Below, piece by piece: positions 6,757 to 8,378 of a stretch of DNA of 8,378 bases. This DNA comes from Legionella genomosp. 1 (GTDB lineage: Bacteria; Pseudomonadota; Gammaproteobacteria; Legionellales; Legionellaceae). The DNA is taken from the NCBI GenBank assembly GCA_945901145.1, contig CAMDJY010000054.1, positions 1 to 8,378 on the forward strand, read 5' to 3'. Made by a program: the position numbers and the translations under genes. The number at the start of each line of letters is the position of its first letter. Position 1 is the stretch's first letter. The notes under the pieces are model-generated. The model made no database searches and had not been told where the DNA came from. It worked only from the letters and a program-made list of their open reading frames with translations.

Positions 6757-7917
6757 GTGTTCTTAAATCAAAAGTGGCTCATATTTGTTTTTTGTGTACT
6801 GATACAATCTTGTACGCAAATTGATGATTTTTTACTCGGAAAAGACAATACCATCAAGCCGAGCGCACTAACCCCGCTCAATGAAAAAATTCACTTCAAA
6901 GAACAGTGGTCAACGACTGTCAGTAAATCTGCCTCTGGTCATTATTTAAAATTAATCCCTTTTGTGTCCGGGGATATACTATACGTTGCTGAGCCACGGG
7001 GACGTTTATTTGCGATTGACAAATACACGGGTAAAATTCAGTGGTCAACGCCGCTGCATCAAAGCTTAGTGAGTGGTCCTGTGGTATTGGGGGACACCAT
7101 CGTTGTTAGTACCAATACAGCTGAAGTTTTAGCATTAAACAAACAAGATGGCTCAATCCGATGGCGAGCTGCTGTGTCAAGCGATGTTTTGGCCAGTCCA
7201 TTATTGACTAAACGATCTGTGGTTGTGAAAACCGTTGATGGTCATTTATATGCTTTTGATATCAATACCGGAAAAAAACAATGGCGTATGGAGCATGGCG
7301 CGCCGAATTTAATTTTGAAAGCCAGTTCTTCACCTGTCAAAATCGGACGTATGGTTCTTGTTGGTTTTTCAGATGGAAAATTAGATGCGGTTGACATCGA
7401 TACGGGACGCGTCTTATGGCAACGTAGTATTGTTTATGCTACTGGGGCAAGTGATGTTGAGCGTTTGGTTGATATTGACGCAGATCCTATCGTGCGCAAT
7501 GAAGTTGTTTATCTAGCAAGCTATCAAGGTTATATCGGTGCGATGTCGCTGCAAGATGGCCAGTTTATATGGAATAAAACCGCATCCACCTATAAAAATC
7601 TAAATATCGATACAGGATCGCTTTATATGACAGATAGTAACGATATTGTTTGGGCTTATGCGCTGACTAATGGTCAAGTCCGCTGGAAACAACCTATTTT
7701 AACTGCAAGAGAAGTGACTGCGCCTGCACGTATTGGGCATAATCTATTTCTTGGCGATAAAACTGGATTTTTGCATGTGATTGCTGCCGAGCACGGTACG
7801 TTGATTGGACGTCAGTATCTGGGAAGTGCAATTGAAGTTTCGCCGGTTGTTTCTGGTGATTGGATATATGTGATCACGAGTACCGGCCAACTCGTTAGTT
7901 TTACGGTAGGTGGATAA
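6757..7917 (+). CDS. bamB: Outer-membrane assembly lipoprotein BamB
   Basis: BamB is a lipoprotein of the BAM complex, which folds beta-barrel proteins into the outer membrane; it binds BamA with its propeller. The 386 residues (E. coli 392) begin with a lipoprotein signal (about 1-18, hydrophobic [10 protein letters not shown]) and a lipobox IQSC that gives Cys19. Gln at -2 is uncommon but tolerable. Eight-bladed propeller repeats follow, with the PQQ-like pattern of A-x-D-x-x-T/D-G-x-x-x-W at 84-96 ([13 protein letters not shown]), 124-136, 164-176, 209-221, 260-272 and 298-310, a degenerate copy at 339-351, and a last strand at 379-384. [12 protein letters not shown] at 235-246 matches the conserved BamA-contact region of the family. 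The GTG at 6757 is preferred because it yields a normal signal peptide with Lys6; the GTG at 6739 would put Asp and Glu at the N-terminus. A 10-base gap follows yfgM, and der begins 4 bases after the stop. Confidence 0.93.
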   Translation: MFLNQKWLIFVFCVLIQSCTQIDDFLLGKDNTIKPSALTPLNEKIHFKEQWSTTVSKSASGHYLKLIPFVSGDILYVAEPRGRLFAIDKYTGKIQWSTPLHQSLVSGPVVLGDTIVVSTNTAEVLALNKQDGSIRWRAAVSSDVLASPLLTKRSVVVKTVDGHLYAFDINTGKKQWRMEHGAPNLILKASSSPVKIGRMVLVGFSDGKLDAVDIDTGRVLWQRSIVYATGASDVERLVDIDADPIVRNEVVYLASYQGYIGAMSLQDGQFIWNKTASTYKNLNIDTGSLYMTDSNDIVWAYALTNGQVRWKQPILTAREVTAPARIGHNLFLGDKTGFLHVIAAEHGTLIGRQYLGSAIEVSPVVSGDWIYVITSTGQLVSFTVGG

Positions 7918-7921
7918 CATC

Positions 7922-8378
7922 ATGATTCCAGTGATTGCGCTTGTCGGTCGTCCGAATGTTGGGAAGTCCACTTTTTTTAACCGGCTGACCAAAACCCAAA
8001 ATGCCCTGGTTGCTGATTTTCCTGGCCTAACCAGAGATAGACAATATGGGGATGTGTTGTTTGAAAATAAACCTTTTGTAGTTGTGGATACCGGTGGGAT
8101 TGGTGTTGATGATCAAGCCGTTGATTCATTGATGTCAACCCAATCGGCAATGGCTTTAGAAGAAGCGACTCGTATATTTTTTCTTGTGGATGCGCGATCT
8201 GGTTTAAACGTCGTTGATCAACTGATTGCAAATAGACTCCGAAAACTTGGTAAACCCATAGATTTGATTATTAAGAAAATTGATGGTTTAGATGAGTTGA
8301 CTGTGGCTTCTGATTTTCAGTCACTGGGTTTTGCTTCTATGTACGGTGTTTCCGCAACGCATGGACATGGAATACAGG
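7922..8378 (+). CDS. der: Ribosome-assembly GTPase Der (EngA), 5' part, cut by the window
   Basis: Der carries two GTPase domains in tandem and a KH-like domain, and it is needed for maturation of the 50S subunit. The 152 residues seen cover most of the first GTPase domain: G1 GRPNVGKS at 9-16, G2 Thr37 in PGLTRDR, G3 DTGG at 56-59, G4 region KKIDG at 118-122, and G5 SAT at 144-146. The second domain and the KH domain should lie beyond the window, about 300 more residues. The G4 motif reads KKID where NKxD is expected: codon AAG at 8273 gives Lys118. The rest of the domain is well conserved. The ATG at 7922 matches the usual N-terminus, and GGTGG lies about 8 bases before it. It follows bamB by 4 bases, the order common in gammaproteobacteria. 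Confidence 0.96.
   Translation, partial: MIPVIALVGRPNVGKSTFFNRLTKTQNALVADFPGLTRDRQYGDVLFENKPFVVVDTGGIGVDDQAVDSLMSTQSAMALEEATRIFFLVDARSGLNVVDQLIANRLRKLGKPIDLIIKKIDGLDELTVASDFQSLGFASMYGVSATHGHGIQ

Noticed and set aside
7977..8231. Minus-strand open frame of 84 codons opposite der
   Set aside because: It is a shadow of the conserved first GTPase domain of Der.
1..8378. Search for CRISPR arrays, insertion sequences, toxin-antitoxin pairs, tRNA or rRNA genes and attachment sites
   Set aside because: I saw no repeat-spacer pattern, transposase, terminal inverted repeats, cloverleaf or other sign of mobile DNA; nearly all bases are in housekeeping genes.

Overview
The window reads as ordinary chromosomal DNA of a gammaproteobacterium with fairly low G+C. 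The order ndk, rlmN, rodZ-like, hisS, yfgM, bamB, der is a version of a gene block found in many gammaproteobacteria, and the citrate synthase is the long proteobacterial (type II) form. The base composition, the small intergenic gaps and the pilC/gltA company would fit a member of the Legionellales or a relative. That placement is an inference from general features and not a database match.

Layout. On the minus strand, from the left edge, lie the start and first two thirds of a type IV pilus platform gene (pilC, 1-845, cut by the window edge) and then gltA (931-2202). An AT-rich hairpin separates them (893-916). gltA has a good sigma-70-type promoter (2264-2292). A divergent intergenic stretch of about 240 bases (2203-2445) holds that promoter and the gltA leader; I see nothing else firm in it. 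On the plus strand come a small protein of unknown function (2446-2775) and then a tightly packed run to the right edge: ndk (2842-3270), rlmN (3272-4384), a short rodZ-like gene (4381-4926), hisS (4919-6199), yfgM (6201-6746), bamB (6757-7917) and the 5' part of der (7922-8378). There is no stretch of more than 300 bases without a gene.

How they work together. From ndk onward, neighbouring genes overlap by up to 8 bases or are separated by 1 to 10 bases, so they are probably co-transcribed and partly translationally coupled. The likely promoter is just before ndk. The run mixes nucleotide balance (Ndk), translation and ribosome quality (RlmN, HisRS, Der), cell shape (RodZ-like) and envelope biogenesis (YfgM at the Sec translocon, BamB in the BAM complex). 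Several starts are GTG, and the best starts for gltA, ndk, hisS, yfgM and bamB are internal to the longest open frames.

I found no convincing new biological system. The points most worth a second look are a Lys in place of the conserved Asn of the first NKxD motif of Der, the truncated RodZ, the unknown small gene with a doubtful start, and the pilC gene separated from pilB.
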